Positions 12,750-25,342 of a stretch of 64,000 bases of DNA are shown here, in pieces (within the stretch, counting starts at the first letter, position 1; each line of letters starts with the position of its first letter). The position numbers were made by a program, and so were the translations under genes. Below the pieces are notes generated by a model. The model had not been told where the DNA came from and searched no databases. It was given only the letters and a program-made list of their open reading frames with translations. This DNA is from Anoplolepis gracilipes (Eukaryota > Arthropoda > Insecta > Hymenoptera > Formicidae): the NCBI RefSeq assembly GCF_047496725.1, contig NC_132976.1, forward strand, positions 4,370,001 to 4,434,000, in the 5' to 3' direction.

Positions 12750-15127
12750 TCATACATCCATTTGGTTTCGTAGAAGTGTATATACTTCTCTTACGCGTGG
12801 AGTTACAGGACCATTGTTTATTTTATAAAAATATGTTTCTATAAATCTGTAGAATCTTATCAGATTTGAATCGTACTGTGTATTAAAAACGAAATGACTT
12901 TTAAACAAAATGTCAAAAGCCTTCATGAAATTTTGTACATGAAGTAGAATAAATTTATTGTCTACATTTAAAAAGTATTGAGTCACAGCTGCTTTGCTGG
13001 AGCCTACAGCGACTAAACGTGATTGGGTCTTTTGTTTTGACTCTGATTCTAAGGGCGTATTGTTCTAGAACAAAACAAAACAAAAATAATAAAAACTAAC
13101 ATTATATCAATGTATAATGACTTTTCTGACGTACCTAAAATTATTAAGTATATTCTATGATATACCTTTTTGAATAAAATAATTTTTTCCAAAACCGCAG
13201 TTGATTTGTCTCTTACAGCTTTATTTTTTCCCCTAGCTGTTGGAGGAAGAAGTCGACTTAATGCTAAAATAGCACGTGTATGTTTATCCCAAGCTGAAAA
13301 TTTTCTCAAATGTTGCATTTTATATATTATTAAAACTGTATTAACTTTATTAAATATATTTATTACCTTCTTCCAATTTATCTATTGGAGGATGTATTTC
13401 GTAATCAATCTTGGAAAAAACTCTCAGAATAATTTCACAAAATTTGGTAAATTCTTTTAAGAAAAAGTCATCATATTTAGGAAATAAGAGTTTATATTCT
13501 TCTTCAATCTGCAAAATCCAATAAAATAAAAAATTATTACAATAAAGAATTTTATGTATTTTATTTATATATTACATCTTATATTAAAAATATAAATGTA
13601 TAATAATCAATATTATATATTATGTATTTATTTTACATATTTTATATTTATATATTTTATTGTTTCATATTTCTGTTAAAAAATTGTTTAAATTACTAAC
13701 TTACCAATTCAGGTGTATCTAAAAATCTTGGAAAAATATCAAAAAAATTAATATTTAAACAAAATTTTCTTCTGTACTGAAATGTGTCTTTGTGTTTAGA
13801 AATAATTTGTGATTTTTGATCTTGTGTGGCACTTTTGAGAAAAAGAATAATATCTTCAATTTCAGCTTGGGTTAAAGTCTCATTTTCATTTTGTGTAATG
13901 TTAACGCTTAGATCCTTTCTATTGTTTTCAGAATCTTCATTACATATTGTTTTTCTTTTCATACCTCTTCTTACGTTGGAGAGCCTATTTGCTAAATAGC
14001 CTGTTTTAGTTACTGGATCGTAAAAAGATTCCTAAAAAGCAATAAACTGTAAATGTGAAAAATTGCCTTTATAAATTAATAGAATTTATATTTTAGAATA
14101 CTGTTTAAATAATGTGTTTTGTATTTACACAGCCTAATATAGTTTCCGGATCTCGTAATTTCGGGAAAAGTTCTACTATAATTTTGGCAAACTGACATTT
14201 ATCTGATGAAGTTAATGGACCCTTTAATTCTTTTTTCAAAGCAAGCATTTGAGTAACCACTATGTTAATCATCCGTCTTCTATTTATATCACTTAAAAAT
14301 CCCTTCTTATTATACTCTTCAAAAATATCTTTTCCACACGGATTCTCTAAAATATCTTTTTTGATGATCTAAAAATTAATATAAAAGATCGCATGAAATA
14401 ATCTGTCTTTAAATATTTTTTAATATACTACTATAATTATATAAAATGACAATACTTCTTTTGTAATAATTTTTCCTTTTGGTAGTTGTGGTTGTAAAAA
14501 TAGAAAATTGTGAACATTTTGTTGAGAAGTTCCTGCTTCGTCTTCTTCAGAAGTATCGGTAACAGTTATGTTGGAGGAAGAACTCGGTGTTGTTGGATAA
14601 TCTAAATCTATAAAAAAGTGACCCTACATGTGAATAATGATATACATATATATGTAACTTATATATTTATAATTGTAAAACACTTTAAAAAATTTACCTA
14701 GTACTGTTGGACTATTTACTTCAATTATAATAATAGCACCTCTTCCGAAAAACTGGACATGTTCAATTAAAAATTCTTCTGTTAATATAGCTTTCTTTTC
14801 ATCATAAAATTTGAATCTTTTATTATTTAAATCAAAAAATATTTCTTTTGCTAAGAAAATATAAAAAACAAAAATTACAAAAAAGTTTAAAAGAGAAAAG
14901 TTTTATCAATCCAAATATTGTAAAACATTATTATCTTATTTAAATTGTGTTATACCTTTTGCCTCAAACATTTCATAACTATATGGATACAGAACCTTTA
15001 CCCATTGCCTCTGATTTTTATACTCAAAAATAAAACTTATTCCATTTTGTATTAGATTATAATAAGTGTTTTGTGTCAAAGAATTAGACTCAGGGAATTG
15101 ATTGAAATCATCGTTATCATTCGCCAT
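12750..15127 (-). CDS. Uncharacterised 540-aa protein, possibly SAMD3-like family
   Basis: Exons in transcript order: 15127-14956, 14850-14698, 14601-14456, 14368-14129, 14031-13705, 13508-13367, 13293-13166 and 13064-12750. All borders are GT-AG, phases agree throughout, and no frame is broken. Residues ~1-105 may form a small ubiquitin/PB1-like fold. A Ser/Thr-rich acidic linker follows (DYPTTPSSSSN), then a helical region with NRRRMINIVV, FPKLRDPETIL, FYDPVTKTGYLANRLSNVRRG, and a C-terminal block ending FYRFIETYFYKINN and TPRVREVYTLLRNQ. The YDP-x-TGYLA-x-RL signature resembles invertebrate proteins usually labelled SAMD3-like, whose function is unknown; I hold that name loosely. Codons are AT-rich like the surroundings. 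It is not a transposase that I recognise, although such families can be expanded like mobile genes. Confidence 0.8.
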
Positions 15128-16145
15128 TCTAATAATAAATAAATAAGGAATTAAATTTTTTCTTTTATAACTTATGCTTGTGTTATTATTTAATAAGTAT
15201 TTATCAAACTATAGTATTAGTATTAGTAGTTTGAAATACATAAATAAGTTTTAAGGCATAAAAATTGACAAACATTATGACAAAAATAAAAAGCTTATTT
15301 ACTTGCTCTATATATATTCTTAAATTAAAATTTCATTGCCGCATTTTCTTCGTACAACAAAGGTTGATTATTAAATAAAATTTCATTAGTTATTAAATAA
15401 AATTCTACAAACAATTTTATCCGATAGCTAATCAATACACATAAAATTTTTGTCGTACGACAAAAACACAACACTGAAATCTTAGTCTTACATTCATATA
15501 AATAAAATAAAATTGTAAAGAATTCTCTAAGAATTCTCGGATTGATAATGAACATTAAAACAGTTTGTTTATACATTGATTAGAATAAATATTTCAATAA
15601 AATGCACAGAAAATGAGTAAATTTTATATACACACACAGTATGTATATAGTATACTTCAATTCACAATACTCACATAATACTTTTATTCACAAATATTCC
15701 TAATCGCAAATAAATCGCGTACTCTTCCAAGAGTTCAGAAGCACTGATTGTGAGATAAAGCATTATCGACAGTAAATGTTGCGTAAGTTGTATCCTGTCT
15801 CTATAAGATCTCACACACAAGAGAATAAAAGAAACGATACGAGCAGACTAAAGATATAACTGTCATCTTCCATTAAGCTAATAAAGCCATCGATTAATCA
15901 AAATGTATTGAATATTTCATTTGTTAACATTACGGCTTTTTATGTTAAAACTTTAATGTATGTAACTATTTTGAAGTGTAAAATAATACATTTTATTTTA
16001 AGTTACATTAACGTATGGATATTTTAAAAGAACATTTACTTTTTATATTATATTAATACATGATAATAACTTGATACTTTAACATGATAATTTTAACTTA
16101 TTTATTTATTTTATTTTAACTTAAATTATTTGCAATAAAAATATA

Positions 16146-16915
16146 TGATTTTAATAAATTTGATTATATTATATGTCAAAGTTTATAATTATTTGAAGAT
16201 TTACTTTAAGTTTTCTTAGTCTGTTACACTAACTTTGAGATATGTTGATTGTTTAAAATAATTGTGTTAAAAGCACTTAAAATAATATTTCATTTTCAAG
16301 AGACACGCACAAAGTGTTAAGTTATGAAATTAACCTAAATGTAACTTATGAAAACATTAAAAGAAAAAATAACAAAATATCAGTTGTATGTTAATTTTAA
16401 ATTAAAATAGTAATCAAAACGTGATAACAGAAGAAAATTTTAACATATGGATGCACAATTTTTTGCTGTGTATACATGTATTAATAGATCAATCAAATTT
16501 CTTATGCATTATGTAAAAGTATGTGCTGCGACCTTTAGAGTTCAATGTCTACATTTACAAAGCTACGAGAAAAAATTTAGCAGGTATTGTACAAATGAAA
16601 CTAAGGAAGCACAGTGCATCCCAAAACGAGAGGCCCCCTAGATTCGCTGTCTTTCTCAGCGCAGCTTTCCCATTATGGCAAACGTTCCAATTTGCTTAAA
16701 GTTCAATGGGATTTATAATCAACGACTTAAAAAACATGGGTATATCAAGTTTAATGTAAATCTGTTAAAAATTGGCAGAGCTCTGTTGCTCATATATGAA
16801 TTATTATTATGTGTACTAATTACCCAATTTGTATAAACATCATAGATTTTTTTATATAATTATGAGCGTGTGTAATGACTACATGTTACTTTTTTTGTTC
16901 TTTTTGATCATTTTA
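16146..16915 (+). repeat. Dispersed repeat, copy 1
   Basis: This segment is repeated in the same orientation at about 23104-23880, with roughly nine of ten bases matching by eye and a few indels. Shared landmarks include agagacacgcacaaagtgtt, the string around atggatgcacaattttt and ccaaaacga. A 64-codon open frame at 16447-16641 is alike in both copies but has no known motif. It is probably part of a larger mobile element of unknown class. Confidence 0.75.
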
Positions 16916-17171
16916 AAGTGATTTTTTTATTAATTGAACAATAAGCTATTAAAATGTAATGTATGTATGTAAATCTACGTGACAAAAGCAGTGTCGCACG
17001 AAGACAATACCGCTGGTACTTTTTTTTATTTTAAGCAGAAAGCAAATTAGTAACATTCGTCCGCGGAACGTCGGATTAAACTTGTAGATTATCGACAAAT
17101 TCTATTTATGTAAGTAATTAAGGTAAATAACTTCAAGAACGCAAATGTTAATAATGACAGTTTGTCCATTT

Positions 17172-17291
17172 CACCCTATCGGCACACATGTTTAAAAGAT
17201 GTCAATAAGAGATTTATAGGATATTAAAGTATGTTTTAACATTCTATGGATCTCCTATAAACATCTTTTGAACATGTGTGCTGACAGGGCA
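17172..17291. mobile_element. Small foldback element
   Basis: The left arm ccctatcggcacacatgttt and right arm aacatgtgtgctgacagggc are inverted copies, and pairing continues through the aaaagatgt and tataggaga blocks. Total length is about 120 bases with no coding capacity. It is consistent with a short MITE. Confidence 0.55.
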
Positions 17292-17595
17292 TCTTGTCTA
17301 AAGAATATCAGTTTCATGAGTTCTATTTTATGGGAAGTTGAAAACCTAATTAAATTAATATTTCATGTAAATAAAATTATTAATTGATCGAATTAAAATG
17401 AAACAATTTTGTGTAAATTATATTGACGAGAAAATCTCATTATTATAGTTTCATCAAAACTTTAATTTTTTTTTTTCGTTTTTTTCGATATATCTCAAAA
17501 ACTATTCGAGATTTGAAAAAATGTTTTATATACAATGTTTTATATAAAAGTTTTATGATAAAGAAAATTATTTTTTCAAAATTTTATTAATGTGA

Positions 17596-18621
17596 TTAAA
17601 GGCGATTTTTGGCGATCGTTTGGTACATGTACCAAGGTTGCTATTGGTAGAGGCGAAACTTATTCTGGTAATATGTACCACACCAGCACGCTAAAACATA
17701 CTGATTCTTTTCTGTACGTGCGAATTCAAAACTATTTAAAAATAATTAAATATTCTCTTATTCTAATATGAATAGAAGAGACATACAGAATAAATATGAG
17801 TTTTAAATAGTATTTGTCTATTTGAATGAATGAAGTATTTGATGAAAATAATGAAGTACCATTAATAGAAATTTATAAGCATTTCTTTCATGCAAAGAAT
17901 GCAAAGAAGAGAAAAATTAAAATTTTGATGAAAATAAAGCAAAAAAAGTCATAATCGTCCAGGATTATATTCCGAAATTTGAATGGATTTATACACCGAT
18001 ATAATGATATTAAAAATTATCATTTTAATATATAACTATAGCATAATTTTTACATTACTTTTTATATAATAATATATTAATTTTCCATTTTTATCCAATA
18101 TTAATTACTTTTATCTATAATATCTATACTAAATAAGTAATAATTCAAATAAAAATAAAATCTTTGTAAATTAATAAAAAAGTGTTATTTCATACACAAA
18201 ACTCAATATTTCAATCAGTGCTTAACTAGATAGAAGTAATTTAACTTAACTAGTAAAAGTAATAACTTAATCTATAGTGTAGAAGTTAGTAAATTTACAA
18301 GCATCCAAAATTGATAGCTTTTTGTGCTTGTAGGATAACTGATTAAAATACCAAGTCTAACAAAATAAGATAAATCCAATACAATAAATATATAAAATTA
18401 TTTATGTATTCATATTTGCAACTTATCTAAAAAACAGATATTATTACATTAAAAACAGGTATTTACAAAAAGTATCCTGCTTTATTGCTCGGTATAACAT
18501 TGTATCAACTACCTAGGTACCAAAACAGTTAGCCACGGCTTTACTACAAATTACCAAACCCGCGAAAACTTTCTGGTACAGTTTCGTTGCTATACCAGAG
18601 TCACACCAAAAATCGCCTTAA
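17596..18621. mobile_element. TTAA-flanked non-autonomous DNA element
   Basis: TTAA occurs at 17596-17599 and again at 18618-18621. Just inside are aggcgatttttggcg and, inverted, the ccaaaaatcgcc end. The next ~100 bases at each end also share gtacc-containing inverted blocks. TTAA target duplication with short inverted ends is the mark of piggyBac-type elements. No transposase is seen, so this ~1-kb copy would be non-autonomous. Confidence 0.6.
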
Positions 18622-19401
18622 ATAGAGATCCTTTTACTATAAAAACTTTTGTATAAAACATTTTTTTATATCTCGAATATTTATCGAGATAATGTAATAA
18701 AAATGTTGAAGTTATTAGCGGGTTTATATAAAAATACTACAATTATGCAATAGTGTAGACGGATGAAAGTAGTCGGATAAGCCACAAGTAGGATCATCCT
18801 TCGGTGTAGACAGAATATAACAAACGTAAATATGTGCCAAGTTTCATTAAAATCAGAATTTTCAGTATCGCGATGGTTTCGTATCAGTTTGATCCTCTCT
18901 ATCTATACACGAAGAGTTTTTATAAAAATATCTTTTTTTCTAACCCTTTTTATAAAAAAATGCTTCGTACAAAAGTTGTTTGATTTTAGGACATGCGATG
19001 GTTTAACCTTGGATGTAAGTGGCAAAATTATAGGAAGATCAACTTAATTTTCTTAAATGGACCATCCTAATTTTTTATATAAATCAATTTCTTGGAATGT
19101 TCTACGTAAAAAGTTGTAAAAAAACGTTATAAAACGTTATAAAGATATAATAGCCAAAAATTAAATGAATAGTTTTCAAGATATATATCGAAAAAAACCA
19201 CTCTACATGTGAATGTAGTTATGTAATATCCTACATATGTATCATTAAATTAGAAAGTTTCATTAAAATCGAAATTTTCGGGTTTGAAAGATTCCTTTGT
19301 GAGAGACTTTTTATTATAAAAAAGTAAAAAATTAATCTCTTTCTCTCACCATATTAACTTTATATGCGGAATTATTATACTAAGAATATGTTACAAATCA
19401 C

Positions 19402-19432
<31 letters not shown>

Positions 19433-19944
19433 TTTGGGTAGTTTTTAAAAAAAAAGCATTTAGATCATTCTTATTTATTTCAGCAAAAGAAGAAAAAATG
19501 CAGAGAATTTTAATAATCTTTTCTCACATATGTTATTTTAATCCTACAGTATAAAATAATGAGAGAAAAGAAGGCTTGAAAACTCAATCGTAAATAATAA
19601 ATGTAAAAACAAGACATAGTCAGCAATTTATGGAAGTTTCGAAAAATATTAAAGGTAAACTTATTAATACTATAACAAAAATCAAATTTTGAAAAAAGCT
19701 CCTTTAGTCACGAAATATCTTTTGAACGAAATAACATCATCCATTATCTCATTTAATATAAATCAGAATATTAGTGCTTATAAACAGCATATAAACGAAT
19801 GAGATGATACTTGCATTAATAATTTAATTATAAATAATTTAAACGTAAATTGCAATCTATCTTCACTACCTGGTTACAATTCTGACAGATATATATATAT
19901 ATATATATATATGTGTGTATAAATAATAATAAAATTATAAAATA

Positions 19945-20860
19945 CATTTTTTATTTAATCAAAATAAATATTTCAAAGGAAGTTGATAAAATGAACTGAT
20001 TTTTGCCCAAAAAATGTAAATGTAATTTTCTTACAGTTTTTGAGCTACTAAATACAAAAATACCCGTTTTATTGGTCTAAACTCTTGGGAAAGTGGTCAA
20101 ATTTTACCTTAAAGGAGTCGAAATAAGTCTTTTAATAGTAATTCGATTAGTATTAATTTTGTTGCAATTATTTAATTATTTGTATTATAGTTTTATAACT
20201 TCTTATATTTTTTAAACTAAGAAAACATTTTAAAATGAAGTATTTTAGAAATGTTAAATCTAATATAGCAAAATTAATATAAAAATTAAAAAAGATATTG
20301 TCAATTTATTCAAAAAATCTTCAATTTTATCAGATAGCAGTGTACCTGCATAAATTGTAGATTTTTAAATATGTTAAAATAGTGGACTTCCATACCACTA
20401 TAAAAGTTCCACCTAGAAACGCGTTAGGTTTTTTTACAGTAGACTTGCGTCTGGAGCCCTATTATACTACTTTTTGTATTATACTTGCAGAAATAACTTT
20501 CTAATTTTAGATATTCATCAATTTCAACTTTAGAATTATGGTACATAAGTATTACTTGAAAAATGCTATTAGTTATGGTACAAATCATAAAGCAGCTCAA
20601 ATAAACACTTCGAGTTTAAAGTTAATCGAATTTATTTTGACTTAAGAAAATTATATTATTCAGATATTTTTCCTGCCAATGTTTTTCTGTTAAAAGCACA
20701 AATTTGAGGATATTTTCGTATTTAACAGCTCAAAAACTATAAGAAAACATATGTAACTTATGTTACACTTTTTAGGGAAAAATCAGCCCATTTTATTCAT
20801 TCTCTTCTAATAATTCATTTATTTTAAAAATAATTCAAAACTTATGTAATAATTTGTTTA
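19945..20860. mobile_element. Degenerate element with inverted ends
   Basis: The left region (gaactgatttttgccc, then cagtttttgagctac) and the right region (gtagctca-type ctcaaaaactataag, then gggaaaaatcagccc) are inverted copies with several mismatches over ~130 bases, separated by ~650 bases. No ORF is recognised. Exact ends are not clear. Confidence 0.4.
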
Positions 20861-20985
20861 GAAAATGTAACAAATTATATCTATATTATATAGATATAAT
20901 ATATAGACACTATTAATCAGAAATTTTCAACACGTTTTATAACTTTTCGTAAAAAATAAACAAATTATATTTTTTTCTTTAACAG

Positions 20986-22019
20986 ATCCAATAGTAGATA
21001 CCTAGCCTTTTATGGATTCTGGGACTTCTATGTTATGTATTGTCGTCACATATTTGATATTTGTATTGAAGGCTGGATCAAAAATAATCAAAAATAGGCC
21101 AGTTTTTCAACTAACAACTGTTATAATCTTACATAACGCTTTTCAAGTGCTCTTCAGTATCTGGTTGACATTTATGGTAAAATAATTCTGATTCCACATC
21201 TCTATCATTAAATGTGTACCAAATTGTAAAATTTGATACAAATTAATCTATAAAAATTATTCGCTTATTTCAGGGATTGAATATCGTTATTAAGATGTTT
21301 TCTGATGGATATAGCATATAATGCAGAAATCAAATATGCAGTGGTAGGCATTTTTTTCGTAATTTTCAATAACTGTAAACTAAATTAAATTTTAATAATT
21401 TTCTGTAAATATTATATATAATTTTAACAATATTATGTTTATGTTTTGGACAAATAGTCAACAAGTGGATGGTGGTATTTTTTCGGAAAATTAACCGAAC
21501 TCCTGGACACGGTAAAAAAATATTTATATACAAATAAAATTAATTAATATTTTAATAATTAAGACGTTTAATATGTATTAGTTGATTCACAAAGGTTTTG
21601 AAAGTAATTCGGATTCGTGTTTCTGTGCTTATTTATAATTCAAAAATTACCATTATTTTATCATTTAATCGACAAAAGCAATCATAACGCAAGTTTATTT
21701 TGAAACACAAGAAATATTGAGACAAGATAAAAAAGATTTATAATGAAACTGTAACTCCTAATCTAATGTTTTGCTTTTAAAGATATTCCTCGTTTTGAGG
21801 AAGAAGCAAGTGTCTTTACTTCATATGTATCACCACAGCGTAACAATTATTTTTTCATGGTTCTGCTTGAAATACCTACTTGGAGAACAAACTGTCGTCA
21901 TAGGGACCCTGAATTCCGTAATCCACATTATTATGTACAGTTATTATTTCATGGCAGCATTTGGCTCCAAGTACAAAAAATACCTCTGGTGGAAAAAATG
22001 TGTGACACAGGGTCAGCTG
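20986..22019 (+). pseudogene. Very-long-chain fatty acid elongase (ELOVL) pseudogene
   Basis: Four exon remnants lie in order: 20986-21176, 21274-21342, 21458-21511 and 21783-22019. The family's hallmarks are present: KNRPVFQL, WWYFFGKLTELLDT, the histidine box HMYHHS, MYSYYF and KYLWWKKCVTQGQL. Intact members condense malonyl-CoA with fatty acyl-CoA in the endoplasmic reticulum. This copy has a TAG at 21003-21005 where the family has Trp (DP-x-V-x-D-W-P-F-M) and a TAA at 21319-21321. I find no start exon and no last exon after the donor at 22020. The final 236-base exon is still open, so decay is probably recent or the locus was duplicated incompletely. Confidence 0.85.
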
Positions 22020-22419
22020 GTAATTACCTCTCAAAATATTAAACAAATTATTCAAAGTAATAAATTATTCAGCATTATGTCATTTTCTCAATCTGTCAAT
22101 AAAATCATGAGATTACATCTTTAAAATAAGATTTGTAACACCTTATATATTTTAAACAATTTTTTATTTTATTTCTTTTAATTATTTTTTTTAATTAATA
22201 TATAAGTTTAATAAAAAAATTAGTTAATAAAATTTTCTTCATAAATTTCAGTATACAAATACAAATACAAATTTGTTTATATCTAAAATTTTAAATAATA
22301 AGCCTATATTTTAATGAAATATTAAGATATATTCTGACAAAGTGTAATAAGATGACCACAACTTTTATGGTACAGCAATCCTCTAATAATAATTGTCAAT
22401 TATATAAATACAAATACAA

Positions 22420-22560
22420 TTAGACAATAAAGAGCCGACGCGGATGTAGAGTGAAAAAAATATAATTTTAACAATTCTTCATAATTTATTAGTAATAATT
22501 CAAATGTTTTGGACTCCTTTCGAGTCTTCTTCAGTAATTTAAAAACTATAAAGTGAAAGC
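22420..22560 (-). mobile_element. Possible retroelement 3' tail fragment
   Basis: Read on the minus strand, the block contains ctgaagaagactcgaaagga followed by a Thr-Phe-type tail. The pattern of a small stem made of matching gactc/gagtc after ctgaagaag is common at the 3' ends of Penelope-like and some LINE elements in insects. No coding part is present. This is recognition by pattern only. Confidence 0.3.
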
Positions 22561-23103
22561 ATATAAAATAACATAAATAAGATAATAAATGCTAAAAATT
22601 GATAACTTATTAATATACTTACTACATATACATTAAGATGCAAATTACGTACTCATTTCCACTGATCTCCACAACCCGTCTAATATAAGAAGCCTTCTAA
22701 ACGGTGCATAACGTAAGGAAAGATACACTAACAAACAAAACGCATTTAAAGTTATCAACTAGTTAAAATGTAAATTAATAAAACAGAGGCAAGTCACTCA
22801 GACGAAGAAGAATAAAAGAGACAGAACGAACAACCGACAATCGACATATGACTGACGGAATTTAACTGCTAATAACCATGGAATAAACATCCAATGTCAT
22901 GAGAACAAATAGTACACATATTTAATTCTAATAGTCGAAAACATGTGCAAAAACAGTATCAAAACTTAATGTTAGATAAACTGTCAATAATTGGTAATCA
23001 TGCTTCATTTAATTTTACAGTATCGCTCTAAAGATTGAAGGCATTTTTTGGCGTTTTATGTGAATCATTTCGGATATCAGTCTTTTCCAAAAAGCTCCCA
23101 AAT

Positions 23104-23880
23104 TTTAATAAATTTTATTATATTTTATGTCAAAGTTTATAATTATTTGAAGATTTTCTTTAACTTTTCTTAGAATGTTAAACTGATTTTGAGATATATT
23201 GATTGTTTAAAATGATTGTGTTAAAGGCACTTAAAATAATATTTTATTTTCAAGAGACACGCACAAAGTGTTAAGTTATGAAATTAACATAAATGTAACT
23301 CATGAAAACATTATAAAAGTAAAAATAACAAAATATCAGTTGTATGTTAATTTTAAATTAAAGTAGTAATCAAAACGTGATAACAGAAGAAAATTTTAAC
23401 ATATGGACGCACAAATTTTTACTGTGTATACATGTATTAATGGACTAATCAAATTCCTTATGCATTATGCAAAAGTATGTGCTGTGACATTTAGAGTTCA
23501 ATGTCTACATTTACAGAGCTACGAGAAAAAATTTAGCACGTATTGTAAAAGTGGAACTGAGAAAGCGCAGTGCACTCCAAAACGGACAAGAGGCTCTCTA
23601 CATTCGCTGTCTCTCTCAGCGCGGATTTCCCATTATGACAAACGTTCCAATTTGCTTAAAGTTCAACGGAATTCATAGTCAACGACTTAAAAAACATGGA
23701 TATATCAAGTTTAATTAGTAAATCTGTTGAAAATTGGTATAGCTCTGGTAATACTTATATGAGTCATTAACATGTGTACTAATTATCCCTTTTGTATAAA
23801 TATCATAGATTTTTTTATATATTTATGAAATATGTGTGTAATGACTTACATGTTACTTTTTTGGTTCTTTTTGGTCCTTT
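23104..23880 (+). repeat. Dispersed repeat, copy 2
   Basis: Second copy of the segment at 16146-16915, same orientation, about 7 kb away. The internal short open frame is longer here (23403-23678) because the stop seen in copy 1 is lost. No product can be proposed. Confidence 0.75.
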
Positions 23881-24100
23881 TGGTCCATAAAATTAATTAG
23901 AAACTTTTAAGTCCAACATAGCTAATATTCTAATTTTCGCAATAAAAAAAAATCATTAATAAGCTTATTAATTACGTCTCAATTAAAAGAGAACTTGGAC
24001 ACAAAAAGATGCACTCCGTTTGGACACTATTCAGTTATGCACTAGTGATGGAATTAATAAAAAATAAAATAAAATAAAATAAAAGGAAATAAATAAACTC

Positions 24101-24236
24101 TATGGTCGGTATTCATAGTTTGAGCTTATATTTAAGATCGTCTTAAGATCCCGTTCAACCAATGAAGTAACCGCATAGCATCATTTTATTGGTTGAACGG
24201 ACCTTAAATATAAGATCGGAGTATCGGTCTATGAGA
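24101..24236. mobile_element. Foldback MITE-like element
   Basis: The left side (cggtattcatag, gcttatatttaag, ccgttcaaccaat) is matched in inverted order on the right (attggttgaacgg, cttaaatataag, and tatcggtctatga). It has about 60-base arms with a short loop and no ORF. Confidence 0.6.
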
Positions 24237-25342
24237 TGTAATAAAATAAGACAAATACAAAGAACAAAGTATGATAGATGGAAAAAAGACAATCTCTAAA
24301 ATAAAATATAAATCAAAATCGATATAGATATCACTATAATATAGATAGAAAGAAAAATAAAGTGAAGCAATATAGAAAAGAATTATGCAGAATAAAACAA
24401 AATAGAATTTAACAATACTTTAATTTTAATTGTGAGAGTGGTAATAAAATAAAATAGAAAAAAAGAAAATAAATCAAAATTCCATGAGATGCAATAAATT
24501 AAGACAGAACAAAGTATAATAGATGGAAATAAGACAGTCTCTAAAATGAAATCAAATAAAATGAAATAATATAGATATATCACTATAATCACCGACGAAA
24601 TATTATTAAAGACCGATTGTCGCTTAAATTTGTCCAGAGCTGACAGTTAATATCTCGTCGGTTTTCCCACGTTAACTTCCATAAGCTGACTGTCTTTAAC
24701 AGTACGGTGCTTGTATTTATATATATGTATGTATGATGATGGAAATTTTATGTGCATCGTCCAAATTTATTTATTATAAAATATTAATTAAATAATACAA
24801 ATTAATAATTATAAATATAATAAAAAACTCATTTATCCAAAAAAATTTTAAATTAATATGTTAAAATTATTTATTAATACATAAAAATTAATACATTAAT
24901 ACATTAAATTTCATTAAATTAAAAATTTAAATTGAATTGAATTTATTTTGTATACCGAAAAATAGATCTGATCATATATAGTTCTTCCCGCTCTAAAACG
25001 AATCTAGTTGGCGCTAGCATAGTGCAAGCAATATCTCGTCGGTGCTGCAAGGAAAAGTGGATCTAGTTACGTAATTCCAGCGACTGTCAAATGGATGTGG
25101 AGCGCTAATATACAGCGCATTGAATTGCTTGTCTTATGAAAAGAGGGCGTAAAGGTCGCCGTCAGGCTTTTCTGATAAAAAAATATTCTAACCTATACTG
25201 TAAATCCTGTTTATATTATTTTTAATCTTTGTAAGTACTATAATTAAATTGGATTAAAATATGAGTGAAATTTATTGAATCTTTAAACGAATTTTACAGA
25301 TATTCTAATTGAAAAATAGTAAATACAAATAAAAGGCGCAAA

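Larger units (their letters stand above)
15128..20985. other. Repeat-rich intergenic stretch
   Basis: No gene is supported. It holds one copy of a ~770-bp dispersed repeat (16146-16915), a small hairpin (17172-17291), a TTAA-flanked element (17596-18621), a short GA tract near 19407-19430, a TA tract near 19892-19912, and an element with inverted ends (about 19945-20860). Other sequence is AT-rich without recognisable function. Confidence 0.55.
22020..25342. other. Repeat-rich intergenic stretch
   Basis: Contains a possible retroelement tail near 22420-22560, repeat copy 2 (23104-23880), a foldback element (24101-24236), AT-rich runs with AAATA-type units, and, upstream of MED11, a more balanced block (about 24,990-25,150) with the 15-mer ctagttggcgctagc at 25004-25018 that may be the MED11 promoter. 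Confidence 0.5.

Noticed and set aside
16447..16641. Short open frame present in both dispersed-repeat copies
   Set aside because: The repeats share DNA identity generally, not codon-biased conservation, and the frame differs in length between copies.
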